Under the pieces are notes generated by a model. That model worked only from the letters and a program-made list of their open reading frames with translations. It had not been told where the DNA came from and did no database searches. This document shows positions 15,997-29,349 of a stretch of 64,000 bases of DNA, piece by piece; positions within the stretch are counted from its first letter, which is position 1; the number at the start of each line of letters is the position of its first letter. The DNA is from Amblyornis subalaris. Its lineage: Eukaryota; Chordata; Aves; Passeriformes; Ptilonorhynchidae. The position numbers and the translations under genes are program-made. The stretch is from the NCBI GenBank assembly GCA_018881555.1, contig JACAXG010000061.1:2542001-2606000 (forward strand). Reading direction: 5' to 3'.

Positions 15997-16179
15997 TCCC
16001 TTCCCTTCCCTTCCCTTCCCTTCCCTTCCCTTCCCTTCCCTTCCCTTCCCTTCCCTTCCCTTCCCTTCCCTTCCCTTCCCTTCCCTTCCCTNTTCCCTTC
16101 CCTTCCCTTCCCTTCCCTTCCCTTCCCTTCCCTTCCCTTCCCTTCCCTTCCCTTCCCTTCCCTTCCCTTCCCTTCCCTT
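15997..16179. repeat. (CCCTT)n / (AAGGG)n pentanucleotide array, about 36 units
   Basis: Tandem TTCCC units run for about 183 bp, perfect except for a TN interruption at 16091–16092. On the minus strand the unit is AAGGG, a strict purine strand able to form triplex or G-quadruplex structures. Length in the assembly may be collapsed, and the N marks an uncertain base in the middle of the array. The apparent serine-proline-leucine-phenylalanine open frames across it are artefacts of the repeat. Confidence 0.95.
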
Positions 16180-19100
16180 GTAACTTCCTGAGCAATTTCT
16201 GAATTTTCCAGTTTGCACCGCTGCCTTCAGCCTGGCACCTTGTTTTTCCTTCTCCTTGCCCACATTCCAGCGCGGTTTAGCAAAGCAAGGACAAAGTCCT
16301 TCCTTACACCTCCTTTCTCTCTTCGCTTCTGATGCATTCACTATTCCCACTGCTAAAGCTCACGAATGCCATTCAGCTTTTGCTGATGACTGGCAAATCC
16401 TGCCTGTCTCTCTCTTACACGACACTTTTCTTCTTCCATCTTTGCCAAAGTGGAACCGCACTTTGATTATAAAAGTGATGCTGATTTAGAGAACACATTC
16501 TCTTGTTAGGGAGGAAGACCACCTTCCCAGCAAAGGAAGGGAATCAGTGGAGCCTTCCCTGATTAAGCCTGATCTAAAGCACCTGGTGAAATTTTGGAAA
16601 TTCTTGGGTAGGTCTTTAGAGTTCTAGTTGCAGTCCTCATGGTTAGTAGAAGATTATGGGAAGTTTTTGCATGGATACCACCATCAAGAAAGTAAGCTGG
16701 CAACACGTTTCAATGAGCAGTTGTCATGCTGATATTTAAGAAGCTAACTCGTAAAACTATCACTGTAGCCATGCAGGCTCATCTTTCTCACCCAAAACAA
16801 GTTAGAAATCATAAAATCATAGAATATCCTGAGTTGGAAGGGACCCACAAGGATCATCAAATCCAGCTTCTAGAAAGAAGAGTGTGACAAAAAGACCTTG
16901 GCAGCGTTTGGAGCTGTCAGAGTTTTGGGGCTGCTTCTTCCCTGGGGCTGTTATTCACCAGGGACTCAACACTGGTCTGTGCTGCTTTTCAGCAGCAAAT
17001 GGGTCAAACAGCTGCTCAGATACATTGAGTTGCCTCTGACGTGCCTTTGGTAAAAGGCAGTGAGACAGCGCAGTGCAGTCGCGGTGGAACTAATGAGCTA
17101 AAAGTAGAAAGCAGGAGAAGACAACAGCAGGTGGCTTTGGCAGGCGGGAAAATGAAGGTTTATATTTCCACATGCCGCAGAGGATGATTTTAGCTATTCG
17201 GGTAGGTATTCAAGTGGAAATCCTCTCTGCCACTGGCCAGGCTCAGCAAGAGATGAGCAGAGATGCTGGTCTTAGATGCTGGTTACCTCCCCATATCCAT
17301 TTCACCAGTCCCGATGGGGTAGGTGAGTGCTGAAGCCCAGAACTGGATACATTGATAGCTGCTCTTGGTTCAGCTGGAGACGGTAGCAACCCTTTCCCTT
17401 GAATTTGTCAGGCTTCTCCGTGCAGTGTGCTGCTATGGAAGCAGCAGCTAGGATTTACTTTTTCCTCTATAAGTTGTAGAAGGGAGTGAGTTTCATCTTT
17501 GGGACACAGACTTTGCCGGAGACAGCCATCATTTATCACCTGCAGCCTCAGGACAATGAGCTGGGTTGGCTCGCCAGCTCAAGCTGATGGGGCACTCGAC
17601 TCCTCCCTCAGTGCCATGAGGCTGGACAAGCTGGGAAGGCAAGGGACAGAAGCCAGATACTCCTTCTGGGTGAGACAGGGATCACTCTGACACACACAGC
17701 AGGGGTTGGAGGGTCGTGACTGTAGGTCTGTCCCGGGCAAACAGGAAGCCAGTCAGGGCAGGAGGCATGAGCTTCCTGCAGCACTTCCAGAGACGATTTC
17801 CCTGAGCTCTCTCCCTCTGAGTGCTCTACAGAACAGGTGGGGAAGTGATAAGAAAACAGAAGCTGTTGTAGAAAAGTTCATCCAGACCAATCCCCAAGAG
17901 GAAGCATCTCTTATAGAAGCCGGGGAGGTTTTTTATAGTGTCCCTGCTATAAGCATAGCTTTACTGTCCATCAAACACCTTAGTAACCTGGTGCTCACAA
18001 GTCACCCCAGTTACACCTCTGGAACCACTGTTCCTGTAACAGTGCACAGACTAAAGGGCAACTTCTGTACTCAAATCACCTTCAAACAACAAGTGTTTCC
18101 AAACTTGTGAAGGTATCAATGGCACCTTCACTCAATAGGTAGAGCACTCCTGAGACACTTCTCCACTTCTTCAGCCTTCTGCCAAAAAATTAACGTATGA
18201 AACGGTTTTATTTATGTAAAAATGCATGCCTATTCAAAGAGGATATCTTAAATGCTTGGANTGTCGGTGGTTTTGCTTGACATCACATACCCAGTGGCTG
18301 AATTGGATGCAGAAGCCACGGGGCAAAAGAGTGTCTCAACTCAGGAGACAGTGCAGAGGTGGGAAGCCATCAGACCTGCTCTGCTTATTCTCTGCTAACC
18401 CAGCCCAGCTTGTCCTCAGGGCAACACAGACCATCTGCGTGGAGAGACAGAGGGACACTGGTGCACCGGGGATATTTGGTAATTGGGGCTGCTTATTTTG
18501 TGACACCTATGCCAGCTTGGAATCTCGCTCTTTAAAATGGTGTTCAGTGCTTTTTTCAGGGCAGAGGAGGGAAAGGCGAATGAGTCTCTAAGAGTGATTT
18601 GTCCAGGCAGCGTGGACTTGGAACCAAGCATTGTCATTTAGAAGGTTATACACTTTATATAAATAAAAACTCTGTTGAGGATGGCTGAACTTCACTAGTT
18701 TTGTTTAAAAATAAGAACATAAATAAACACTACACTCTGTTTTGCCACATTTCCCAGTCTATTGCTCCAGTGAGTCAGAAGAGGCTGCAGTTTTCTCCAG
18801 GAAACAAGTCGTGGAATGGATACATTCCTGCTCCCATCCTTCTCCTCCTTGTCCTTCTCCTCCTCCTCCTTTCTCGTTGTATCACCTCTGTTTCAGCAGA
18901 CTAACGGTTGTCACAGGAATTTGCAGAATTTGCACCTAGTCCAAGAGAAAGGGAGTTACCATTAACATTTCCTTAAAAAACAGGTATCACCACAAGTTCC
19001 GGTCAAGAAAAAAAGACAAGGATGCGTTTTAAAAGATCAGACAGTTTGGACCCAGGCTGGAGCAGATTTTGGTCCTATTCAGACAAGCAAAAGCTGAGGT

Positions 19101-22100
19101 CTTGCCACCGGTGACACATGGAGTGCCAGGCGGTGTTTCGAATCACAGTCTTGCTCCCCCACTCACTTNTGCTGTTTCCTGCCTGGAAGGAGGAGTCCCA
19201 GTTGCTATGGACTGTCCGTGGGTTTCTGACCACAGGATAGGAGAAAGGAGCGACTGTTTTTCTCCTCATGCCAAAGTGGAGCAATAAAAAAATTTTTGGG
19301 TGACACATATCACTAGGAGCAGGACATGATAGTTCATGTATCTCTGTCGATAACCTACCCCTCATCTCTAGCCTTACTGCAGGAGTCTTCTCCAACACAG
19401 TCTGAAGATCTGCCTCTTTCAGATCTCTGTGGTGCCTTTCTCTGACAGTGATCTTTTTTCCCTGCTAAGCTCCAAAGCAGATGTTAATGCTCTCCGTCTC
19501 CTCAAAGGTACATTTTTATATGGGAACCCCAATGTTCTGAGGCACCTTAGTGCAAAACCATCAGCTCTTCTACTCGTTCCTCCATGGAGTTTGGGCTCAG
19601 GATCCCTTGCAGAAGGATAGATCTATGGTTAGAAAATGAAGGGTTTGCTTTTAGATTAGTTTTGGTCTGCTCATTTTGCTGCAAACTTCAGCAAAGTTTT
19701 CATTTGACTGGTTCTTCCACACTTCCCCCACTGTGGATACTCCAGCCCTATTATCTACTGAATTCTCTTTATATTTGCTTACTTACTCCTCCTATGCATT
19801 AGAGATCTCTCGCTCACTTTCTCCTTTCCTACATCTTACAATACCTCAGAAAGTCAAACACTAGTGGACACGACAAGAATTAGAAAAAGTGAGAACTGTA
19901 CGATGCCCATAGTGAAAAAATATTTTGAAGATGTTAAAGAAGGAAATAAGCAAAGATCTGCCCACTGTGGAGAGTTCACTTGAAAAACAGGCATATCCTT
20001 CATAGGTCTATTAATTTCCCAGCTACCTGTCTCCATTAGTTAATTAAATTGANTCATGATATTCTTGGTCAAAGAAGACTTGCAGCAGTCACAAAGAAAA
20101 AGACAAAGAAGCAGGCAGATGCTACCGTTGCATCCCTTCTTGTGCTGTTCCAACAGGTGATGAAGATTTCCTCTCTGTCAGTAGCTGGAAATCCTCTATT
20201 CCCCAGAGAAATTGTTTCTTCTTGCGGTTTGGGAACTCAGCTGGAATGATTTAATTCAAAGTTTTCCTGGTGTAAGGTTTTGATACATTCTAGCCGGGTA
20301 TCAGCCTCCTGGTTTCCCTCTTCTTGTCTCTCCCATCAGGATTTCATGTGTCCTCTCTGAACAGGGTTTGACCTGGTTGTGTCGCTGCACCAGGGTCTGA
20401 GTGAAAACCTCTGCTTTTCTGCTTTTGGAGACAGTTGAGATGCACACAGGCACGGAGAGCCAGCAGCACTGTGCTCACCCCTTGCTCATCTCGAGGTACA
20501 TGTGGTAGATGCCAAACTATCACTCAGTGTTTTCCTGGACACAGCCCAGAGGGGAAGTGCCCAGGTGTGGGGTCCAAGCCCCCATTCTGGCTGACCACTG
20601 TGCAGGCTTGCCTGCAGCCACCACTGTGCTGTAGCATGGCTGTGCCTCAGCTGAAGGCTCCATTGAGTCTTCCTCACAGGTGCACGACAGAAATATCTTT
20701 CTCAAACTGAAAAGAAAGTGTTGGAGGCATGGCACAGCAGGCGTGGACAGGTGGTGCATGGCAAGGCAGGGGTCAAGCACAGATGAAGGGGGCAGAAGTA
20801 GACACAGATTCTGGCGTGGCTCTTTGTGCTCCCCTGTCAGAGGTGGGCACCAGGGACCCTCATGAGGAAAAAATGAATTTTTTTATTCATTCATCTCTGG
20901 ACTCCTCTGGCCATTTAAAAAGAAATAACAATCCAGAGCACAAGTAGCATCTTCTTTCCACAGGACTCAAACAAGATAGCCACAATTCAAGCTTTCTAAA
21001 CACTTCTGTTCCCCACAGCTCAAACAAAACACTGGTTACTTCCAATCCTACCTGCTCAGCCAGCCACTGGAGCAACTGGGCTTGCAGCACAGTGTGGTTG
21101 GTGGATTTGGGAGCTGCCCCAGAGCAGTGGATGGAGCTGCTGAGTCTCTGGCTGACTCACAGCTCCAGGTTTCACTCCCCCTTCCCCTGTGACAGGCAGG
21201 GCAGAGGACGGGGGGATCCCCAAGGTGCTCCTGGCTGGCATCAATTGGTGCTCTGCTGCAGGTGGTCTTCAAGCTCAGAAATCCTCGAGCCCTGGTTTTG
21301 GCAGCAGAGAAATGTGAGAATGCTCCGTCTTTCCTAGGGCTGGAGGTGGATAGAGGAGCTCCTAGGTCTTGCCCACAGCAGCCTCCCAGGTTTCAAGGTG
21401 GGGAACAGCTGCAGCCCCGGGACCCCTGTTTGACAGTGGGCAGCTATGCTGGGGGGTTGCTGGGGGGGAGAGCGAGCCGAAGCCCACTCGGGTGCTACTG
21501 GTGGGAGGTTTACACTCCATGGTCAGCCTCTGGACTGGGCTGTACAACTACTTTTTGACTAAACCAGAGATAACCACTGTCCTAAGTGACACTGATTTCT
21601 GCAGTTAAGATTTCAGGTTTCTCTGGCTTTGAAGACCTAAATTAATTGTGTGGTAGAATCAAAGATGTGCTAAACCCCAGAAGTTTAAGGGAATATTAAA
21701 ATGTGGATTCTGTAATACTTTAAAAAATCTTGGTGTTTGAACTTGCATTTCCAACTGCTCTGCAATGTGCAGCTTGCAGGCACTGCACAGGTGCTCAGCA
21801 AGGAGGGGCCTCCTGACTGGCACTGGGCTGGGGACATCATGGGTGGGGGGTGGGATAAGAACGGACTGAGACATGGGGCTCAACCCCTTCCTCAAACTAA
21901 TTTAGACTTTNTAAACTTACTTTATTATATAAAGTTGTTTAATCATCTTTCACAGATCCTCTTGCAAATCACCCACTGTCTTCCAAAGCTGGAACAGACC
22001 AAATAAAAAAAAAAAAACATTGGAAGAAGAGCATTTATTAACCTCGTCCTCATATCTGGAAAACTGAGATTAAATATTCTCTCCAAGGTTACCCATGCAC

Positions 22101-25100
22101 CCATCCAGATCTCCTACATTCCCACCACATCTGGTGACTCGATCTCAGTACGAACTTTCCTTTCCAGGGAATATTTTCAGCTCTGTCAATATTTGGTCCA
22201 GTTGTTAACTTCCATAAGGTTTTGTCTTTTTGTACTTTGATGATCTATTGTTCTTGACTCTTTTTCATGAAATTTGCAGATGAGTTGCTGCATGGGTTCC
22301 CTTCTAACCTGCAGTAGATAGAAATTAAACACACTGTATATAAAACCATCTGGAAATCTAGACTTTGAAAGAACGCGAAATTTTAAAACAATAAAAAACC
22401 TACACTTTGTGCTCCACTCTGAGTGTGAGCCCAGCAACAGATTTTTTGGTTTTTTTCAGTTAAGTTTTGCTTTTGCTACCTTTTCCGTCAAGTGCCAGTA
22501 GTGGATGTGATGGTATCAAACACTGATAGACGGCTGATGTCTATGGTATCAAACACAGAGCCAGCTGCATTAGAGGGAGGCTCAGGGCCACCCTGGCTGC
22601 ACAGACACAGCCGTGGTTACTTGTACTACCGTCACTGCTCAAGCAGAAGATTTGGCATCAGCCACTTCAATTATTACTCTTAGTTGTTGTAAACACATGT
22701 AGGACACTGACATGAGCAAGAAGCTGGTCTTCAGCTTGGCAAATGACCCTGCCTTACCTGCTCTAAAGAGGCAGCAGGTCTGCTAGATGTTCCTTTGGAC
22801 ATGGTCCAGCAGGATGAGGCTGGCACTTTCTCTGTTCAGACGTCCACTGATACCCGAAGAAGAAAGGCTTCGGAATGTGAAATGCAGGTTAGCACCTGTT
22901 GTCTCTGCTTTTCCCACCTTCTCTGCAAGGAGGACAGAGCATTCTGCACGCTTTCCTGTGCTCCACACCATGCAGTGGGGGGAGAAGAGAGCCAATGAGA
23001 GCAAGAGGGGCTGAGCAGCAACCCTGTACCTGGCAAGGAACAGCAGCTGGGGAAGGTAGTGTTCAGCTAATGGGAAGCTTGACTACCTGTAGTTAACCTT
23101 CCTCTAAAGTTAATTAATTGCTCTGAAGGAAGAAAAATATTAATGTCTCTCGGAATGATATAAATAATTGTGAGACTTAAGTTTCATTTGATGGACTCTT
23201 AAAATCTTTGGGGTTTGGGGCTGTTTTTAGTTGTTGTTATTTTTCTCTTTGGGGTTTGGTTTGGGGGGGGCAGAATAATTGGTTTGGGGTGGTTTTTCTG
23301 TTTGCTTTGTTTTGTTTTTTTGTTTGCATTTACCAGACAAAACTGTTAAAGCCATCGCATAGATGTCCAAATTGGCAGCTCCTTATGGAAGAGAGGATCT
23401 TCAACCAGATAGAATTCAGCTGTAAAATAACCATGGGATTTGGCAAATCAGATTTTTCTGTGTGAACCAGATCACCTTTTTGTTCCCTAGGTATTGCTCC
23501 TCCCTGCCCAATCCTGCACTGAATGTAGTGGTTCAGAGAAAGGGGAAAACTGACATCTAGATCAAGGAGGAGACAAGAAATAGAAGCATTAGGAAAGCAA
23601 TGTTAGACTGTGAAAGGTGAGAAGCAGGAGACAGCTGCTGGCTGGCAAAGTCCTCCGTTCTGTCGCCATCCTACTGCAGTTCAGATCACACCAAAATATC
23701 CCAGCAGTGCACGTGAGAGTCATAAACCAGTTGAATGTTCCCTGGTGAAGGCAGTTTGTGTATTTGTTGTGAGATCAGATACTAGACAATATTTGAAATG
23801 ATCTGTGTTGTTAGTGTAGTGGAATCATGTATCATCAACAGTGATTTAGCAATCTATGCTCCGTGGTTCTTCTCTCCCGCACTGTTGTGGGAGGTAGGCA
23901 TCTGCTTCCACAGAACCTGTAAAAGACAGCGAAGTCACTGCAAATTATTAAATCCCAACATCAGAGAGGGTATAAACATCGGCTCCCTTTAGCCATCCAT
24001 CAGGTTCTCCTTATCTCCATGAGTTTTACAGGGTTTCTGCCGTGAGACATAGAGGGCCATCTTACAGTTATTGAGATAGTACTGCAAATACGCATCTCTC
24101 ATAACCTTGGATCCACAAACCAAATCAGCAAAAGACTGGCTACTTATTGTCATGCTGAGAACAGGAGCAAAAATGGAGCAGGGAAAAAAGGGGTCTGGAC
24201 AGCCCATGGTTCCTGCACCTAGACAGTCGCAAGACCAGACTCCACAAAGAACTGGTCCACTGTTCTATCCTAATATGTTGCCAGTTTACAGGTTTTATGT
24301 ATTTATTTATTTAAGGCAAATATAAACGTCTATGCAAGCCCCTGTGATACACCTGAAAGCAACTTGAGGAGTTCCCTGTCAGTTCCCTGTCTTTGGGGTA
24401 AATCTTCAAAGACAGATACTGAAGCATCATGGAGGGTTACCTTGTGCCTGTGCTGCTTACCACTGGTGCCATAATCCAGGTATTATGGGACTGAGTCAGC
24501 ACAAGAAAATTCAGCCTGGAAGTTTCAGCAGATCATAGATTACTGAACTTGAAATGCTGTACAGAGAGTGCATCCTTGTCCTAATGCAGTACTTGGGAGA
24601 AGATCGAGGGTGGAATCACAGATCAGATTGGTGGAACAGTTACACCAGTATCGGTTCTTGGGAACTACAATTTTCTGTTCTTGATCCCTAATGTATCAGA
24701 CACCTTTCCAGTTGGAAAGCTCCACCAAAAACAAAAGATGAAAAAGAAAAAGGGGGGATGGAGAAACAACTGCTTTTTAAGCTTAAAAAATAATCTTGCA
24801 CAAGAAGAACCACTAGCCTTTTGCACGGTGGGAAAATTATTTGCACCATAGCTCCTTGTTAAGAACCGACTTAAAGAAAGGTTTGCAGATCCTTGTTAAC
24901 GAAGATCTTCTTTCACATTTTGCCAAAACAATTTAGTTGCTATTTGAATGTGAATGAGATCTACTATTAGATATCAAAAATGTAGTCTCAGTTGCTACCA
25001 CAAAGGTTAAGAAATCATTCTGTGTAAGGTGGTCTCTCACTTCCTCAGGAAATTCAGCAACAGACCCACTGAAGTGGCTCGTAGCCTTTCCAAGGCCATT

Positions 25101-27198
25101 AATGTATCTGCCAGTTTTAATGAACATTTCAACTTCTGCATCTAAAGCAGCAGAAGGGAAAGTATTAAGGCTTATTTGTTCCAGTTTAATAACAAGCTTA
25201 TCTCAAACTGAGAAAGTGTGATGATGGTATTTTTTGTGCTGTCTGGACATACCGACCTACTTAAAGAAAACTGTTGTCTACCTTAGCTTGATCAAAGTGT
25301 TGTATTTACAAATACAACTGTATGAAATACAGAAAAACATTCCCCTGCTGAACCTAACAGTCCCTACCTGTCAATATACAGAGGCAGTGCTACCTGAAAG
25401 ATTTTCTGCAAAAGTAAAATGTAAGCAAAGCAAGAAATTATGTCTACAGGTACTACAGATGGGGTGGTCTGAGTGCATTTTGTGTTCTTGCTTATGCTGC
25501 TGTTTAAAAGGCAAGGGCAGTGACTCTGAGCATGAGGAAAATTTATTCACACCATTTGCCCAGACAAAAAAAATTGCTTTTGTAGGAAGCCATAGAAAAT
25601 GTTTATCCCAGATCGTTTTTCTTCTCTGGTTGTTCACATTAGTTCTAGAGAACGGCAGGACCTAAGCAAAGTAGGCTGATAGTAAAGGGTGGCAGTGGCA
25701 TTAGTCTGCCTAAACTGTGGTTACTTTGTGAAGCCATGCAGCAGAAGGCGCTTTCCCCAAAAGCATTCTTCAGCTGCCTGGGCCACTCCACTTCCACACC
25801 ATGCAGCACCACAGTCAAATGCTTTGCCAAGTACTGCAATACTGAAGTCTGAATGCCATTACAGGTTTGAAGTATAGTTATATAAGGACAAACGACTTAA
25901 ACAACAGCCTTAACAAACTTTACCTCACACACATTGTCTTCATATACACACTCTTGGAAGTTATTCTCCACATGTAAACCAGTATGGCTCTTAACTGTTG
26001 TCATCGGGTGCAAATTTTCCATTATATACAGTCTCAGACTAGCCTGTGTAGCAGCTGTTGTGAACTTCTTGTGGCCACTTCTTGGAAGCATTTGGGAACA
26101 CCGCATATTTAAGAGCAAGTGTTATCTTGCATTCTCTAGGCTACGCCTAGAATTGAGGCTATACATAAACCTAGATAAACGTCAGGTTTGTCTAAAGTCA
26201 GTATTTAAATACTCCCTGCAATTCACTACGAACTTCAGCTTCTTGTGTACTAGCACAGAGTAACATCAAGTTTTTTACTTAGGTTGACTTGGTTTTACTT
26301 TGTTAAAAAACTGTAGTATTTGATCAGAGTTCTAAGTATGCTTATAATTCACCTAGAACTAGTACGTATCTGTTTCAGTAGCTGTGTTTACAGACACCAG
26401 TATAAGAATTACCCGGGCTAACTAATTTCACACACAGAATCTGGAGCTTAAAGAAACAGTGTTCCTAAATCCATTCAGAACAAAGCAGAGATGAGAGAGG
26501 AGATGAAAGGAGACGAGAGAGATTCCTGAGGAGAATGCAAGCCACAAAATTTAAAAAACCCCTGCTAATACAGAGATCTCTACCCAAGTGATCTCAGTTA
26601 AAAAACCCCAACCAACCAACAAACCAACAACTAAAAAAACCCCACCCACAAATGAGGAAACAGCTGCAAATCACCCTTTCCATTTCAGGACTGTCAGTTT
26701 TAGAGATGGCCAATTAAGCCCAGCAATTATTCATACATTTCAGACTTACTCTAGGTCCAATAGAGTAAGAATTACCACATTCACCTGTTCTTCAAATGGA
26801 CTGCCTCACATCACTGAACATGAGGAACAAAATGCATCACGTAATACAATGCTGTTGCCACAGATAACTTTATATGGACTGGTGATAAGTAGGATGTTTA
26901 GGTTGATAGATCTAACTGCTGGAAGAAATAATCTCCAAGCCAAGGATTGCAACACTCTTTTAGCTTCCAAGCAACATATTTGCTGAACTGCTCCCTAGCT
27001 GGCTAATACAACTTCTCAAGCCTTGACGATTCCAGGCCACAAATACCATAACCTGCAATAAGTAGCAACCTCTCTTTCTCACTTTCTGTTATCCCAATTC
27101 CTTGAGCCTAACTGCTTCCCTACACTCCATCTACTTCCCATGCTTTTGCATCTGGTTGCCCCATTATTGCTGCACACTACTCTCCATAATTTACAGAG
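16180..27198. other. Intergenic DNA, no gene recognised apart from a short CR1 remnant
   Basis: Eleven kilobases with no recognisable protein-coding exon or RNA gene. It includes compressed pyrimidine repeats (18830–18875), a G/T-rich patch (23209–23330), a duplicated ATGGTATCAAACAC motif near 22509 and 22543, and A-rich runs. A few medium open frames occur at 24.9–26.3 kb on both strands but match no family I know. Confidence 0.45.
16808..16870 (-). mobile_element. CR1 LINE 3' tail remnant
   Basis: A short match to the reverse complement of the CR1 3' end: a segment of the type AATCATAGAAT, then GTTGGAAGGGACC, CA-rich spacing and GATCATCAAATCCAGC. Only about 60 bp remain, so this is a heavily truncated copy. 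Confidence 0.75.
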
Positions 27199-28553
27199 AA
27201 TCACAGAACGAACCACGTTGGAAAAGACCTCTAAGATCAACTCCAGCGTTTGACCAATCACCACCTTGGCATCAAGCATCATGTTGGAACACAACATCTC
27301 CAGAGATGGTGACTCCACCACCTCCCTGGGCAGTCCATTCCAANGTTTAACCCTTTCTGTCAAGAGATCCCTCCTAATGTCTGACCTGAAGCTCCCCTGG
27401 TGCAGCTTAAGGCCGTGTCCTCTTGTCCTATCACTCATTGCCTGTAAGAAGACACCAACCCCCACCTCTCTACAGCCTCCTTTGAGGCAGTTGTACAGTG
27501 ATAAGGTCACCCCTGAAACTCCTTTTCTCCAGGCTTGACACCCTCAGCTTCCTCAGTCGCTCCCCATAGGACTTGCGCTGCAGACCCTTTACCAGCTCCG
27601 TTGCCCTTCTCTGGACATGCTCCAGCACCTCAATGTCTTTCTAGCAATGAAGGCCCCCAAACTGGACACAGGATTCAAAGTGTGGCTTCACCAGTGCTGA
27701 GTACAGGGGGACAGCCACCGCCCTGGTCCTGCTGGCCACACTGTCCTTGATCCAAGCCAGGATGCCATTGGCCTTCTTGGCCACGTGGGCTCACTCATGG
27801 CTCATGTTCAGCTGCTGTCAACCAGCACCCCCAGGTCCTTTTCTGCTGAGCAGCTTTCCACCCACTCTGAGCCCAGTGCCTGGGGTTGTTGGGACCCAAG
27901 TACAGGACTTGGCACTTCACCTTATTGAACTTCAGCCCAATGGCCTCAGCCCATTGATCCAGCCTGTACAGACGCCTCTGCAGAGCCCTCCTACCCTCCT
28001 GCAGATCAACACCCCCAACCTGGTGTCATCTGCAGACTGACTGAAGGTGCTCTCAATCCCCTCATCCAGATCATTGATAAGGACATTGAACAGGGCTGGG
28101 CCCAACACTGGTCCCTGGAGAACACCACAGTGACCAGCTTGCCAGCTGGATGTGGCACCATTCACCACCACCCCCCAGGCAGATATCCAGGCTGTTTTTT
28201 CACTCAATGAAGCATGCACCTGTCCCACCCATGGGCTGCCAGTTTTTCCAGAATGCCATGCGAGACAGTCTCAAAGGCTTTGCTGAAGTCCAGGTAGGTA
28301 ACATCCAGAGCCTTTCCTTCTTCCACTAAGTGGGTCATTGGGTCATAGGAGGAGATCAGGTTGGTCAGGCAGGACCCACCTTTCCTAAACCCATGCTGGC
28401 AGGGCCTGATCCCTTGGTTGTCCTATGCGTGTGACAGCACTCAAGATATTCGCTCCATAGCTGTCCTGAGCACCAAGGTCAGCCCAGTAGGCCTATAGTT
28501 CCTCGGATCTTCCTTCCAGCGCTTTTTGTGAATGGGTGTCACACTGGCTAACC
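27199..28553 (-). mobile_element. 5'-truncated CR1 LINE with decayed reverse-transcriptase segment
   Basis: About 1.35 kb of a CR1 non-LTR retrotransposon in minus orientation. The low-coordinate edge carries the CR1 3' end signature (AATCACAGAA, then TTGGAAAAGACC). Reading on the minus strand, the frame at 27932–28228 keeps the block [12 protein letters not shown] followed by INDLDEGIE and an ADDTR motif, the core reverse-transcriptase catalytic region of CR1 ORF2. The 5' part of the element (endonuclease and ORF1) is absent and the frame is broken up- and downstream. This is a dead insertion, as usual for bird CR1 copies. An N at 27345 stands for one base relative to the expected CR1 sequence. 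Confidence 0.92.
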
Positions 28554-29250
28554 ATGTTTTGGAAGAACAAAACCATAATTAAATATACAAACAGTTCTCT
28601 ATCTTGAGATATTGGCACTTTGGTTTATAGAGAACAATTTTCTTAACATTTCCTCATTTGTCTGGATCACCAATAAACACCGGTAAATTCACCAGCTTTG
28701 AAAGATTTAACGTCAGTGTTTCAGCTACTTTGCCATCAATTTACTACGAGTTTTCAACTGCAATTTATGGATAAAACATCATGGATCAAAGGTATTCAGC
28801 AATAACCAGTTGGAACATGTTTTGTCACCAATTTCTCCTGGCATATTCTCTCAAGCTTTTAAGATAGTTGGATGTGTGCTGGTTTCTTTTAACTACTTGT
28901 TAATAGTTCCTGGCACTGACACTCAGAAATAGTTAATGCAATTAACATGTCATAAACTTACTCTCTTAAAATCATGACAAACTCTTTTGGTGGCATTCCG
29001 TAACAATCAGGATGAAATTTGGCTGCAAGGGTTTTGTGGTCCTATTCCTTTTGCTGTGCCAACATCAACATTCACCAGCCACATGCCAGAAAACTAAACA
29101 GAGTCAGTAGCGTTTCTCTCCTTCAACCATCTCACAACTCCAGCACATGACAAGGATGGCACAAGGGAAAGCAGGACTACCCACCCTGCCTGGCCATCCC
29201 ATATAACCACATACTGATTCTCAGGGAAGACAAGGCTCTCAAGAAGCGAG
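28554..29250. other. Intergenic DNA downstream of TRA2A
   Basis: Mixed-composition sequence between the CR1 copy and the TRA2A polyadenylation region. I see nothing recognisable. Confidence 0.45.
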
Positions 29251-29262
29251 ATAAAAGCTGAC

Positions 29263-29268
29263 TTTATT
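29263..29268 (-). terminator. Possible distal polyadenylation signal of TRA2A
   Basis: AATAAA on the minus strand (TTTATT on plus), 104 bp beyond the first signal. It may be used as an alternative distal site; there is no supporting evidence beyond the hexamer. Confidence 0.35.
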
Positions 29269-29349
29269 ATCCATACAGCGGTATCAAGTCTGGTTTAACC
29301 TAAATTCCAAAGTGACACAAAATGCAAATGAAAGACAAAAAAAACACAT

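Noticed and set aside
15703..16350. Repetitive serine-proline-leucine or glutamate-glycine-lysine open frames
   Set aside because: Direct products of translating the pentamer array, which stays open in all frames.
25234..25665. Plus-strand open frame of 143 codons
   Set aside because: No recognised family, splice context or coding signature; antisense frames of similar size overlap it.
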